Assembly: GCF_000315625.1 (NCBI RefSeq)
Contig: NW_005434633.1
Span: forward strand, 563,709-611,318
Direction of reading: 5' to 3'
Origin: Guillardia theta CCMP2712
Taxonomy: Eukaryota > Cryptophyceae > Pyrenomonadales > Geminigeraceae
DNA length: 47,610 nt
Positions 11,847 through 22,202 of this stretch are shown here, in pieces (within the stretch, counting starts at the first letter, position 1; each line of letters begins with the position of its first letter). Both the position numbers and the translations under genes were made by a program. The notes under the pieces were generated by a model that was not told where the DNA came from, searched no databases, and worked only from the letters and a program-made list of their open reading frames with translations.

Positions 11847-14653
11847 ATGCAAGACGTCAACCACTGCCGTGAAAAAGAAAACTTGGGTAACGTGCAGCCG
11901 TCATCGGCGAGGTAAGAACCGAAGAGATCGGATTCCGTGCTGACCTCCTTTGAAAGGAAAGCTGCACATGTCAGTTTCTCCACTCCCTCGAAAGCTGCTC
12001 CCTCCTTTCAAATCCAGAGATCCTTCTCCGAGCGCAAGCCAGGGCAGCTAGCAAGAGCAGACGCTCGCACCCCCCTCAAGGGCTTCCAGTCGCAGCTGCC
12101 CGAGGCTTCTGTGACTCAGTCAGCATCCAAAGTCAGCCAGAGAGGAGGAAGGAGTGAAGCCTGCCATGTGCGCTCCATAGGAGGTCTGGGGGGGTGGGGG
12201 GTGACGAGGTGGTGGCAGGAGGAGGAGGAGTTTTCCCGTGATGTCGGGTCGCTTGCTGAGATCCTGGAAGGGGAGGGTATCGCAGAGCACAGGTTGTACC
12301 CGATGATTCCTGAGAAATCAAGCTCTGTCATATCCTGCTGCCAGCGCTTCCGCTGCCGCTGCCGCTTCTTCCTTCCTCTCTTGTTTCCCTTCTCTCTTTT
12401 GTTCATCATGCTCGTCATCTCTTCTACATGTTCTCTCCTTCATGTCCTCTTCCTCCTCCTTTTCCCCTTCCCCCGCCTCTCCTTCCTTCCTTCGTCTTCG
12501 TCTCATACATTGTCGTAGGATCCCGACCGTGGGCAAACAGAGCATGTACTTGTCTGTCCAGGAGCTGCGGGAGCTCCGTGAGAAACGCTCCTCTATCTTC
12601 AAGGTAGGGCTGCGACCATCTGCCAAGTTTCGGCTCAACGGTTGACAGGGACCGTTGAGGGTTGTCAAGACTTCCAAGAGCGCGACCGCAAGCTTCCGAC
12701 AGAGCATGGCGGCGAGAGAGAGTTTCCTTGTGCCCAGGTACTGCCAAACTCTTTCTACCTCCTCTTGCTCCTCCTCCTCTTGCTCCCCTCTGGTCCCTCG
12801 TTTTCCTCTTTCTTCTCCTCGTTGTGCCGCTTTCTTATCTTCCACTCCCTCCCCGCTTGTTTATGCCCCAAATTCTCCCTGGTGATGGCACTGCCTGCTC
12901 TTGGATTCTTCTTTGTCCTCCTACCCCATCCACCTCCTCCTCCACCACCACAACCACCACACCACCACCACTCATCCCCTGGAAAGGAACGCAGCAACTC
13001 CCAAGCGCCTCTCCTCCATGACCCCAGGGTCCGCCGACAAGCAAGCTCCTTTGTCAGCTGGAGCTGGAGCTGGAGTCAGATCTGTGGACCGCAGGACTCC
13101 GGCTGGGAAGGAGGAGGGGAGGAGCTTGTGCCATGCTCAGAGGTCCCTGAACTTTGCGCGCGCGGAGATGACTCCATCGAACTCGAGAGCTCGGAGCGTC
13201 GCAGGAGTGATCGGCTCTCTGCTCAAGGTCAGGGAGGAGAGAGGAGGGAGGAGGAGGGTTCTGAGAGGGATGCCAGGACAAAAGTGCGACTCCGTCCAGG
13301 AAGGTTGCATTGGATCTCAGCAAATGTGACTTCTCATTCTTCTACCTTCTCCTCCCTTCTTCTTTTACCTTCCTCCTACCCCCTTCCTCTCCTTCTCATT
13401 TTTGGATTGACAGGCGATGAGGAGACCGAACTTTCTTCTCCTGTCCCTCAGCTGCAGCTGGGAGAGAGCAAGGAGAAGGAGTCCTACCTGCCTGATGGTG
13501 GTGGTTTGCTGCTGCAAGAAGATCGCTCTGCGATGGAGACGGAGGGAGGTGGGAAGGAGGAAAGACAAGTCAAGGAGGAGATGGAGATGAAGCAACCAGA
13601 CGAAAACGCAAAAGAGCAGAACGTGGATGTGCTCGGCACAGTACAAGTTGAGGCTCCAGGGACGGAGAGTTTCCATCTCTCAGCTCAGTCAGCTGCTGTG
13701 TTAGCTCTTTCCTCCTCCTCCTCCTCCTCCTCCTCCTTCTCCTCGTGCTCAGTCGCAGGTGACCAGCACAGCCTCTCTTGCAAAGAGCAGGCGGCAAGCA
13801 AGCAGCTGGTGTCGGAGGAGAGGCGAGGATCCAGGCCAAGAAGCAGGAAGAGCATCCTGCTCCAGGTCTTCTCCTCCCTCCTCCCTCCTCCCTCCTCCCT
13901 CCTCCCTCCTCCCTCCTCCCTCCTCCCTCCTCACTTTTCTCACCTCTTGACTTGCTCGCAGGAGTCTCGGCGCCGCTGCGGAGTGAAGTCACCCAAGAAG
14001 AGAGCGACGAGCCTGCAGCAGGTGGAGGATCCGAAGGGCAGCAGCGAGTTGACGCAAGTGGAGGAGGAGGACGAAGACTTCATCGATGGAGAGGTGGTGA
14101 GGAAGCAACGAACATGCACGCCCCCCCTCTCCTCCTTCCTTCCTTCCATCCCTCCATCCATCCCTCCTCTCCTTCCCTTCCTCCTCCTCCTCCCACCTCT
14201 CGCTCTCTCCTACTTCCTTCTCCTCCTCTCTCCTCTTCCTTTCCACTCAACAACTTCAGTCTCCTCCCTTCCCCTGTCCTAACAGTCTTCAAGTGCATTC
14301 GCCCCATGCACAGGACCTCCAGGAAGCCATTCCTCTCCTCGACCCCAGCTGAAGATCAGCAGCTGGTCAGAACGGTACCGTCTCCAATGCGGCTGAAGCA
14401 TCTGCAGGGATCCCCCGAGATCGAGCTGGGAAAGGTCATCAATCAGGTGGGGCCAGAGCTGGGCAGCCCGGAGGTTCATGAGCGAGCTGAGAATCCGGTC
14501 TGCGGCCTCCCCCCCTCGGTGGCAGCTGGGGTGCGTGTGGAGCCCAGAAGGATCGCGAGCACGATCGTGCGTATGAGCGACCAAGTGCTGGCGCCCTCGT
14601 GCAAGCGTGCGAAGCCTCTGGTGGGGAAGAGGAGGGCGGGGTATGGGAGCTGA
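11847..14653 (+). CDS. Unknown multi-exon protein with N-terminal KEN box
   Basis: The first exon (11847-11911) ends at a strong GTAAGA donor and joins phase 2 to 11957 across a 45-bp intron. The start ATG gives MQDVNHCREKENLGN, so a KEN triplet sits at residues 10-12. The next exon encodes a Ser/Pro/basic region (KAAHVSFSTPSKAA) and an RTPLKGF segment that fits an RxxL destruction box, then a predicted helix (SLAEILEGEGIAEH). Later exons carry QELRELREKRSSIFK, basic Ser/Thr-rich stretches, and an acidic Glu-rich region at about 13450-13680. The last exon runs to 14653 and ends in basic residues. KEN plus D-box is the degron combination of APC/C substrates, and the composition suggests a nuclear or cell-cycle protein, but I do not recognise the family. 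The internal junctions at 12330-12545 and around 13700 are uncertain. Confidence 0.6.
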
Positions 14654-14795
14654 CCTTGACGTACAAGGAATGAAGAGCCCTGGCATGAGGAGGAGGAGGA
14701 GGAGGAGGGGAGTATCATGAGGAGGAGGAAGAGGAGGAGCAAGCGACTGGTCAGCTTTACATGACATTTAGATTTAACGCAAATTGAAACGGCAT

Positions 14796-15809
14796 TCATG
14801 AAATGGTACAAAGAGGAGCTGAGAAAACTGTCCTCCTTCTGGGAGGGCAGGGGTGCAGACTCCTGCTGGGGGGAGAAGGGTGTGGGCTGGAGGAGGAGGA
14901 CGAGGAAGAGGAGGAAGAGGAAGGCTGTTCGCTGCTGGAGGAGGAGTCGACCTTCCTGCTGGAGGCGGAGAGGTTGAGGTGGAAGGGAAGGCGATGCGCC
15001 CGGCATCTCTCAGGTCCTGCTGTCCAGCCCCACGTGGCTCTAGAGCTGCAGAGCTGGCAGCAGCGGTTTCTAACGTCGATGAGACCTGCGTTGCGATGAG
15101 AAGGTGAAGAGGAGCGAGGGAGGCAGAGGAGGCAGGCGACTGGGACATGGAGGGCAAGGGTAGAGACGCTGAGAGACGGGGGGGCAAGGGAGGGAGAGGA
15201 AGGGAGGGAAGGAGGATGAGGAGACAGTTGCAGCTCAACACCTGCTGGGGAGTGTGCTCTGCAGAACTTGGCGACTCTGCTCTTCTCATCGCCATAGGAA
15301 GGAGTTTTCGTGCATCCCACGTGCTGGCACCTCCTGCGCATGACGTTGACATGCTCGAGCTGCTTGTGCAGGCAGCAGAACAGAGCTCGCTTCGTCCCGC
15401 TCACCCCAAAGTTTGCCTGCCTCAAGATCAGGAGTGGCAAAACGCGGTGGATGGGGAAGAAAACATGAAGGAGAAAAACAACTTCGAAAATGAGAGAATT
15501 GAAAGGTTTGAGCAGGAGGAAAGACAAAGCGGAGGAGGCGGAGACAGAGGCGTAGGAGGAGCAATAGGATGAGGAAGAGTAAAGGAGATTAAATTTCTCA
15601 CCCTCTTGCCACATCCCTGGAATCGACACTTCTGGTAGGACCCGAGCACTTTGGCCTGCTGCTTGTCCTGCCCCGTCCTGTGCTTCCCACACATATACTT
15701 GTCGCCAAGAATGAAGGCAGCCTGCGAAACACATTAAGCAAGAATACCAAAGGATAGACAACGGGGAGGGAGAAATTGCAGGAGGAGGATGAGAATGATG
15801 ATGAGGATG

Positions 15810-15841
<32 letters not shown>

Positions 15842-16825
15842 GATGAGGAGGAGGAGAGAACGAGGTTCTCAAAGGAAGGCAGAAGAGAAAAGGGAGGGAG
15901 GGAGTCAGAGGGAGGAAGCCCAACCCTGCGTGAACATCCTTCGATGTGTTGACACCTGTTGCAAGGAAATCAGATGGAGAAGTGCGGAGAGCTGAAAGGA
16001 TGAGGAGAAAAATGATGCTGCTGCTGCTGCTGCTGCTGCTGCTGATAATGATGGTGGTGGTGGTGGTGGTGGTGATGATGATGATGATGAAAAAGATGGT
16101 GATGATGGTTATGATCATGATGGTGAAAGATCTGTTCGAGAAGGCGATGCTCAGTCATTCTGGTGGTAATGAATGAAACAGATAAAAGAAACAAACCGTC
16201 GGTTCTTCATGCAAAGATGCCCGTCGAGGCGATGGGAGCTACAGAACTTCATCTCCTTGTGCTCAGGGTTCCAGTAGGAGGGTTGCCTATGGCATCCTTC
16301 CAGGAAGGAGCAGCGCAGGTTGGACGATATCTCCGCCTCTGACCGCCGGTGCTTCATGCAATGCCGCTGCATCCTCCCGTTCTTGCCGAAGACCGCGAAC
16401 CGCGAGCAGTCGCTGCACCTTCCTCTCAGCGGCAGCATGTCTCGAATGTTGTGCCTCCCTGAGCAACCTCGGCAAACCCGAATCGTCCAGCTGCTGTCCT
16501 TGGCTGCCCCTGGCTTCCCCTGCGACGCCTCTTCACTGGTGCAGATGTCACAGAGGACTTTCTTGTCCTCCACATCATTCTTGGAGGTGCTGACTCTGAT
16601 CACCGACGGGAACTTGAAAGGCCTCGGTAAGTTTTTCAGCTCCAGGTTTCCTCGGAATCTTTGCAGAGTGTTGCTTTCAAAGCTCTTTCCTCCACGCAAG
16701 GGCATGAAGAGCTTGCCGTCCTCGACGAGCAATCTGCTCCGTCTGTCCAGAGCAAGATTGCACAGCACCTCAAACGAAGTCTGATAGCAGATCAGAAGAC
16801 AGAGCAGGACAATGACTTGATCCAT
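14796..16825 (-). CDS. EsV-1-7 cysteine-rich repeat protein with signal peptide
   Basis: Exons are 16825-16193, 15721-15602, 15416-15242 and 15085-14796, about 405 residues. The N-terminus is a hydrophobic signal-like segment (MDQVIVLLCLLICYQTS). The body holds several Cys/His repeats of the EsV-1-7 type, C-x4-GC ... FC-x2-H ... C. Examples are CSFLEGCHRQPSYW then FCSSH, CRFQGCGKR|ANFG then FCCLH (spanning an intron), and CQHVGCTKTPSYG then FCRAH. A later unit reads GLIDVRNRCC then RCRAH. These repeats become continuous only after splicing, which validates the introns. The C-terminus is Ser/Pro rich. EsV-1-7 proteins are known from brown algae (IMM), a phaeovirus and scattered algae including cryptophytes; biochemical function is unknown. 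The 470-bp first intron is filled with GAT, TGC and TGG microsatellites. Confidence 0.8.
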
Positions 16826-18253
16826 CCTGGCTCATGGCTCTTCAAACACTCTTGTTCCGACCATGGCAGCTATACTGAAGCTGCACAACTACGATCCATA
16901 GCGTGGTTGCGTCCTCAATGTAGGTGAAAGCAAGCGAGGTTCGTGGAAGCTCACACCAGCATGAGCATCAGGTGAGGCAAGCTCGTGATTGACTGCTACG
17001 ATTCCTATCGCTCCGATGGCGTCAAGCCACCACTGTCATGCTTGTGTTGCATCTAAGCCAAAGATCGCGTCCTTCCGTTGACGTCCATGTCCTCTCCCTG
17101 ATCCGTTCCCATCTGATCATCTCCTCCCTCCTCCCTCACCAGCATCGCGTCCTCTCCTACTCTCCTCTTCCGTTTCCTCCAATCTCTTTCCTTCCGGCCA
17201 TGGCGGCCGCCTTGTAAAACATGCTGAAAATAAAAATACATTTTGAGTACACCCACCCCTGCTATACCACCCTACCTCCCCTTCACGCTAATACTACCCC
17301 TCACTCCGAGTCCCTCTATTCGATGAAACCGGCACAATCCAAACACTACACACGGAATCGAATGGAGCCCCTGACTCTCTCACCACCCCCCACAAACGTC
17401 TGCCCCACCCCCACAAAGTGCTTTTTACTAGAACTTGAGAGTCCTCCAGGCAGGCGGGCTCGCCACCGACCGCCGGGTTGAGCACCACGGGCGCGGCCGC
17501 GCGCCGCCGCGGCCCGCCCGGCCGGGGCCTCCGAGGCTCAGTTACAGTGCATCATGGCATGCCACAGCCTAGGCTAGCTCCATGATCGGACGAGTCATGA
17601 AAACTTCCGCCAGATCTAGAGTCATCTGAATGTGTCACATTTGAAGGCTTGGGCCGATAGAACTTCGTACTGCCGGGGTCGGAATGGCTGGCATGCGATC
17701 CATCAGTCACGAGCCGCATTGAGCAGTGGCAGGCGGCCGCGCCGGGCGCCGCGGCCCGGCCCCGGCCGGGCCACTCACCGCGGCCGCAGCGCCCGCAGTT
17801 CGGCTGTTCAATTCAATGACCGGCGTGACCAGCAGTATTTTTCGCGGCCCGGGAGCGGTTACTCCGATTGAGAGTCTGCCAACGGCAGCGGAGAGTCTGT
17901 TCAGTCTTTACTCATCCTCTTAGGCCGCCACCGGCTCACCGGCGGCGGGGGCCGCCAGGCCCGAGGCGGCGGGCGGGCCCGGCCGGACGTTGGTTCCGAG
18001 GCTGTGTGCTTCCCGGGTTGACTTGCTGTTCGAACCCTCAATGAGGGACGGAATGTCCAAGAGCGCGAAGGAGGCGACTGGGGGAATGATGGCAGAGACG
18101 ACCGAAGGATGTTGTAGAACATGAAACAACACCTCATGCTGGATACGTCCTGTTAGAAGACCTTGTGGAGCCTCCCTCCCTCAGACAAGCTTCTCCAGTT
18201 GAAGGAGTAGGTGCAGTTTGTGGACGTTTGATCGTTGGGAGACAGTCGCAGTC
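16826..18253. other. Head-to-head intergenic region with GC-rich island
   Basis: This gap separates the EsV-1-7 gene (-) from the PH-TBC gene (+). Positions about 17450-18010 are strongly GC rich, with CG-containing words such as GGCCCGGCCCCGGCCGGGCC and CGCGGCCGC. It is flanked by ordinary or C-rich sequence (about 17230-17440 is rich in CACCCC). I find no convincing reading frame, tRNA or rRNA. Confidence 0.5.
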
Positions 18254-21117
18254 ATGAACATTGGTTGGGCGTTGTTTCCCTCTGACAGCGACAGGAGGAA
18301 GCATAGATTGCACAAGGAAGGGGAAGGGGCAGAGGGCCAAGTCGCGGCCCATCCTCAATCCAACCCTGCGATGGATTCTTCAGTCATGGCCGAAGAGCTG
18401 AGGAGCTGGCAGAGCCTCGTCTCCCTGTGGGACAGGTGTCTCTTGTCTTTCTCTGCTCGATCTCTGCTATTCTATCTTCACCGTGCTCCCTCCCTTCTCC
18501 TCTGTTGTTTCCCGTCCTGCTCCCTCCCTGTCGCCTGTTCACTGCATGGCTTCAATGCTGATCTTGCTCCCTTCTCGAAGCTCCATCTTCCTCTCTGCTC
18601 TTGTTTCTTACCTTGCTTCCACCGTGTCCAGGATGGAGGATCGGCGGTTGTTGATGCACGAGGCTCCGAGCACGTTCGAGATCTCAATGCCGACGAGGGA
18701 GGGATGGGTCTTGCGCAGACGAAAGACTGGGATTTTCAGGTGAAGAGACTTCAAAGATTTCTCTCGATGAGGGGGATGAAATTTGGGGAGCTGGAGAGTT
18801 GTACGAAGAGGAGGGAGAGGAAGAGGAAGAGGAAGAGGAAGAGGAAGAGGAAGAGGAAGAGGAAGAGGACGGGGAGGAGGAGGAGGAGGAGGTGGTGGTG
18901 GTGGAGATGATGATGAGTTTTCCATCATGGTTGAGTCGGTTGCTCAGGGAGTGGAGGAGGTACTGGGCAATCCTAAAGAGGGCGCATCTGTTCCTCTTTG
19001 AACGACCAGACAGCTCTCGTCCGTCCAACTGGGTAAGCTTTGTTGGAAGCAGCGTCGTGACATGCGCTGACCCTGCTGCTGCCTGCAGTATCTCCTCCGA
19101 AAGGCCACGGTCCGCGTCAAGCTTGCCGTTAGCAACTCACACAACAACGACCTCGGCATCTTCGCGCTCAAGATTACGCTTCCGCACCGGAGAAAGCTTG
19201 TCCTCGGGCTCAAGTCGGCGCAGGTCTTGATCGTTCTTGTCTCCTGTTCACCAACCTCCTTGATAGGACATGGAGGACTGGCGGGTTGACATAGCGGCGG
19301 CGATCGGGAGGGGCACGACGGATGCTCAGGCCTGTCACCCACTACGATGTGCTCCGACACTGGTGAAGCAGCGGGCGATGTACGGCATCCCAGATGTGTT
19401 CCGTGGCATCGTCTGGCAGAAGCTGTCCGGAGCAGACGCGATGAGACAGAGCCATCCGTCTCGGTGCGTAGGGTGAGGGTGGGGGGGGAGAAGGAGGGGT
19501 AGGTGGCATTGAATAAGGGAAGCCGAGGAGGAGGGGGGAGAGGAGGAAGTGTCGAGTGGGCCGGGAGGGCTGGAAGGGCCTGAAGGAGAGAAATGCTGAC
19601 GTGGGAGTTGTCAGGTATGCGCAATACTGCAGGATGAGCGCAAGTGCAGATGGGAGAATAAAGCGCGACTTAGCAAGAACCATGCCTAGGAATGAGTTTT
19701 TCAGGTGTTACTCTGAACTCATTTACCTGTGGCACCTTTCCTTTCCTTCCGTTTCCTTGCATTGCCTTGTCATGCTTAATCTTTCCTTGTATCTTCTTTG
19801 CCTTCTCTGAATTGTACATCGCTTCCCTGAATCTCAAGATGCTTTTCAGCGAGCGAGGCCGAGGAGGTCAGGTGCTTCTCTTCAACGTCGCACACGCGTA
19901 TGCAGCATATGATGACGAGGTCGGTGGCGTTTTGGAGGAGGAATGCGGTGACGAGGAGAGCAGGTGGGATACAGTCAAGGAATGAACTTCTTGTGTGCCA
20001 TCCTACTGCTCCACATGCGTCAGGAGCATGCATTCTGGGTTCTGGTGCAGATGATGCGGCGGTGAGAAGAGCCTTGGTAGGGCTTCCGATGTGACCTGGT
20101 CGTCTCCAGGTACAGGCTTCGTGATTTGTACCTCTCTAGGAGCCCCCAGGTAGGTCTGTCAGCTAGTAACGATCATGAATCACCTCGCCTGCCAGCTGGC
20201 TGTGGAGCTCTTCAAGCTCGATCGCCTCATTCTGTCTTGCACGCCTTCGCTGCATCAGCACTTTGCGGTCTGTGTGCGGGCCAGAGACTAGCTGGGGATT
20301 GAAAGCTGAGCAGGAGCAAGGCTTTGACGTTACAACCTTCACGTCGGAGTGGCTCCTCACGCTGTTCGCCTACTCGTTCCCCCTCAACTTCACCTACCGG
20401 GTGTGGGATGTCTTCTTCATCAAGGGTTTCACCTACATCCTTCAGGTGTGCTGCTATCCGCAGTCGTCTTGCCATCTGACGTGAAGTCACTCAGGTCGCC
20501 ATCGCCATCATCCGTCAGTTCGAAGGCGACCTGCTGGCCCTTTCGTTCGAAGAGATTGTCTTCCTCTTGCGCGACATCCCCTCAAGGCTTCACCGTGAGC
20601 CCAAACTAGCCGACGCGGTGAGTCTTCTCTTCCTTCTCCTCCTTCCTTGATGCTTGAGTAGATTCTCTCGAGCTCCCACCGAGTCATCTGGGACTTTGAT
20701 GCGCTCGAACGCGCTGCTGCTGCGTACGATGAAAAGTGTCGTGCGAGGGATGAGCGCGAGCGCTCGATACTTGAAGCTGCAAGTCTGCACCATCGCTGGG
20801 CGGATGCGACTGGCGGAGAGCAGGGAGATGAAGATGTGGCCGCGGGGCCGCCAATACAAGAGTGCTCGTCGCGAGAGGATGAGAGGGTGGAGCAAGAGAT
20901 GGTCTTGGATATGACTCAGGAGGTAGAGGTCGCAGCCATGGATTGCGGGAAGGATGGCATGGCAGCTGCAGGCGGGGGAGGGAGGAGGGCGGCAACCAGC
21001 GGCAGAGATCAGAGGGCAGGGCAAGGCGGAGGGCTGGAGGATCTTTCCACACTCAAGATCAACTTACTTGACGAGCGCAATGTATTGTGCGAGGGGCGGG
21101 AAGAGTCAGAACCTTAA
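18254..21117 (+). CDS. PH-TBC domain Rab GTPase-activating protein
   Basis: About 14 short exons joined by GT-AG introns encode a PH domain followed by a TBC domain. The PH part includes EGWVLRRRKTGIFR, then WRRYWAILKRAHLFLFER, and ends in a helix around DMEDWRVDIAAAIG. The TBC part has YGIPDVFRGIVWQKLSG, the arginine-finger motif in IKRDLARTMPRNEFF, the glutamine-finger motif VGYSQGMNFLCAILLL, then WLLTLFAYSFPLNFTYRVWD and SFEEIVFLLRDIP. Both catalytic fingers (Arg and Gln) are present, so it should be an active Rab GAP acting on membrane-traffic Rabs; the target Rab is unknown. The C-terminal 130 residues are acidic or Gly rich and unassigned. Two in-frame ATGs are possible (18254 and 18371); the longer is given. 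One intron (about 18740-18948) contains a GGAAGA repeat. Confidence 0.88.
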
Positions 21118-22202
21118 CGAGCATTCTCAAATTTAGTGAGGATAAGTGAGACAGGGTAACGAAGAGGGAGACCGATACAGCAGGTTGCCAACACTTCCAT
21201 CATACTGAAGAAACATACTTAGAAAGCAGTTTGAACTATACCAAACACTTGCTCGCAGCTTCCATGGCGCCCTGGCGGCTTCCCCTACACTGGCGCGCAG
21301 CCATGATGCCTGGAATAACCGGTGCTCTAAACCCTAAACCCTGCAATGTTGGCCCAGGCTCGAGTCAGGCCCGAGTTGTGGACAAGAGGAGGGTGAGAAA
21401 AGTCAGTGCGTCCAGCAAAGGGGTACTTCCAAGTTGCCGTCCAGGTACGTCTGCTAGCGCGGATCCCAACGGCACCGTGTTCTGTCCTGTCGGCCACGAC
21501 TGCCCTACGGCATCACCACTTCCAACACTGAGTTTCACTTACCTCATATACTTGTCTTGAATTGCTCCTATCTTCCATGCTGCCCTTACACTGATCGCAC
21601 CAACGGACGGACCAGCGGCGGTTCCGGCGGCACAGTATGTCGTGCTTCCTTCAGGAATACTGTGTGATCCTGTTTCATCATTTCACACTGAGTCTCCTAG
21701 TCGCGGGGTTGCTTGTAGGTGTTGGGGAGCGGGTCACCCGTGCTAGATGACGCTGCTGCCCAAGGCATACGCCAAGGAGCGCAAGAGGCCTGACTGTGGG
21801 CGGCAAAGGATGCCGCGGAGTTTAGTCTGCTCTGGATGGTGCTGCATCGCGGCCACACCCCCGCCCGCAACGTGGTCGACGATTAAGGGAACGTGTCACA
21901 CCCCGAGGCTTCAGAGGATGAACCTGAGCATAGCTCAACAAGAGCTTGCGTCGGAGTCTCTCTACAAAGAGGAAAGCAGAGAGTGACAGGAGGAGATCTA
22001 TTTCTCTTTATTCTCATACAACAAACACAACAAGCCAACACACGCCAGCAACGTGGTCGATGTTTATGGCAACTATGTGACATGTCAGATCAGCATGCGA
22101 TTGCGCACAATGAGGTAGGGAGGAGAGTGGCTGCTTGCTCGGATGCCAGGCTGACTGCAAGAAGTCAAGGAGGTCGATGAGGTTGGTTTGCGGGCAGGAC
22201 GG
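21118..22202. other. Tail-to-tail intergenic region with mobile-element remnant
   Basis: This gap lies between the PH-TBC gene and the dehydrogenase. It holds the truncated element at 21170-21345. It also holds two related blocks starting GCAACGTGGTCGA at about 21870 and 22050, some 180 bp apart and in the same orientation. No supported coding exon was found. Confidence 0.5.
21170..21345 (-). mobile_element. Truncated, inverted copy of the telomere-linked element
   Basis: Read on the minus strand, this starts with about two TTTAGGG units (complement of CCCTAAA at 21328-21342). It then has CACCGGTTATTCCAGGCA, a block matching GTGTAGGGGAAGC and GCCAGGGCGCCA, and the start of an ORF. It ends abruptly after CTGCTGTATCGG. 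The same order of blocks occurs at 46180-46372 on the plus strand. The two copies differ by scattered substitutions and small indels. The ORF start is preserved in both (MFLQYDGSVGNLLYR here, MVLQYDENVRKLLYR there). Confidence 0.85.

Noticed and set aside
11750-11983. Minus-strand frame of 77 codons with protein-like composition
   Set aside because: It begins at GTG, overlaps the first exon, strong GTAAGA donor and acceptor of the plus-strand KEN-box gene, and has no upstream minus partner.
12318-14307. Several long minus-strand and alternative plus-strand frames through CT/GA-rich introns
   Set aside because: They cross polypyrimidine tracts and conflict with the splice-phase chain of the KEN-box gene.
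18010-18050. GTTCGAACCC resembling a tRNA T-loop/B box
   Set aside because: No matching acceptor stem, anticodon arm or A box within 90 bp on either strand.
21328-21342. Short CCCTAAA stretch considered as chance
   Set aside because: Chance was rejected because the adjacent 150 bp match the sequence beside the 46-kb telomeric array in the same order.
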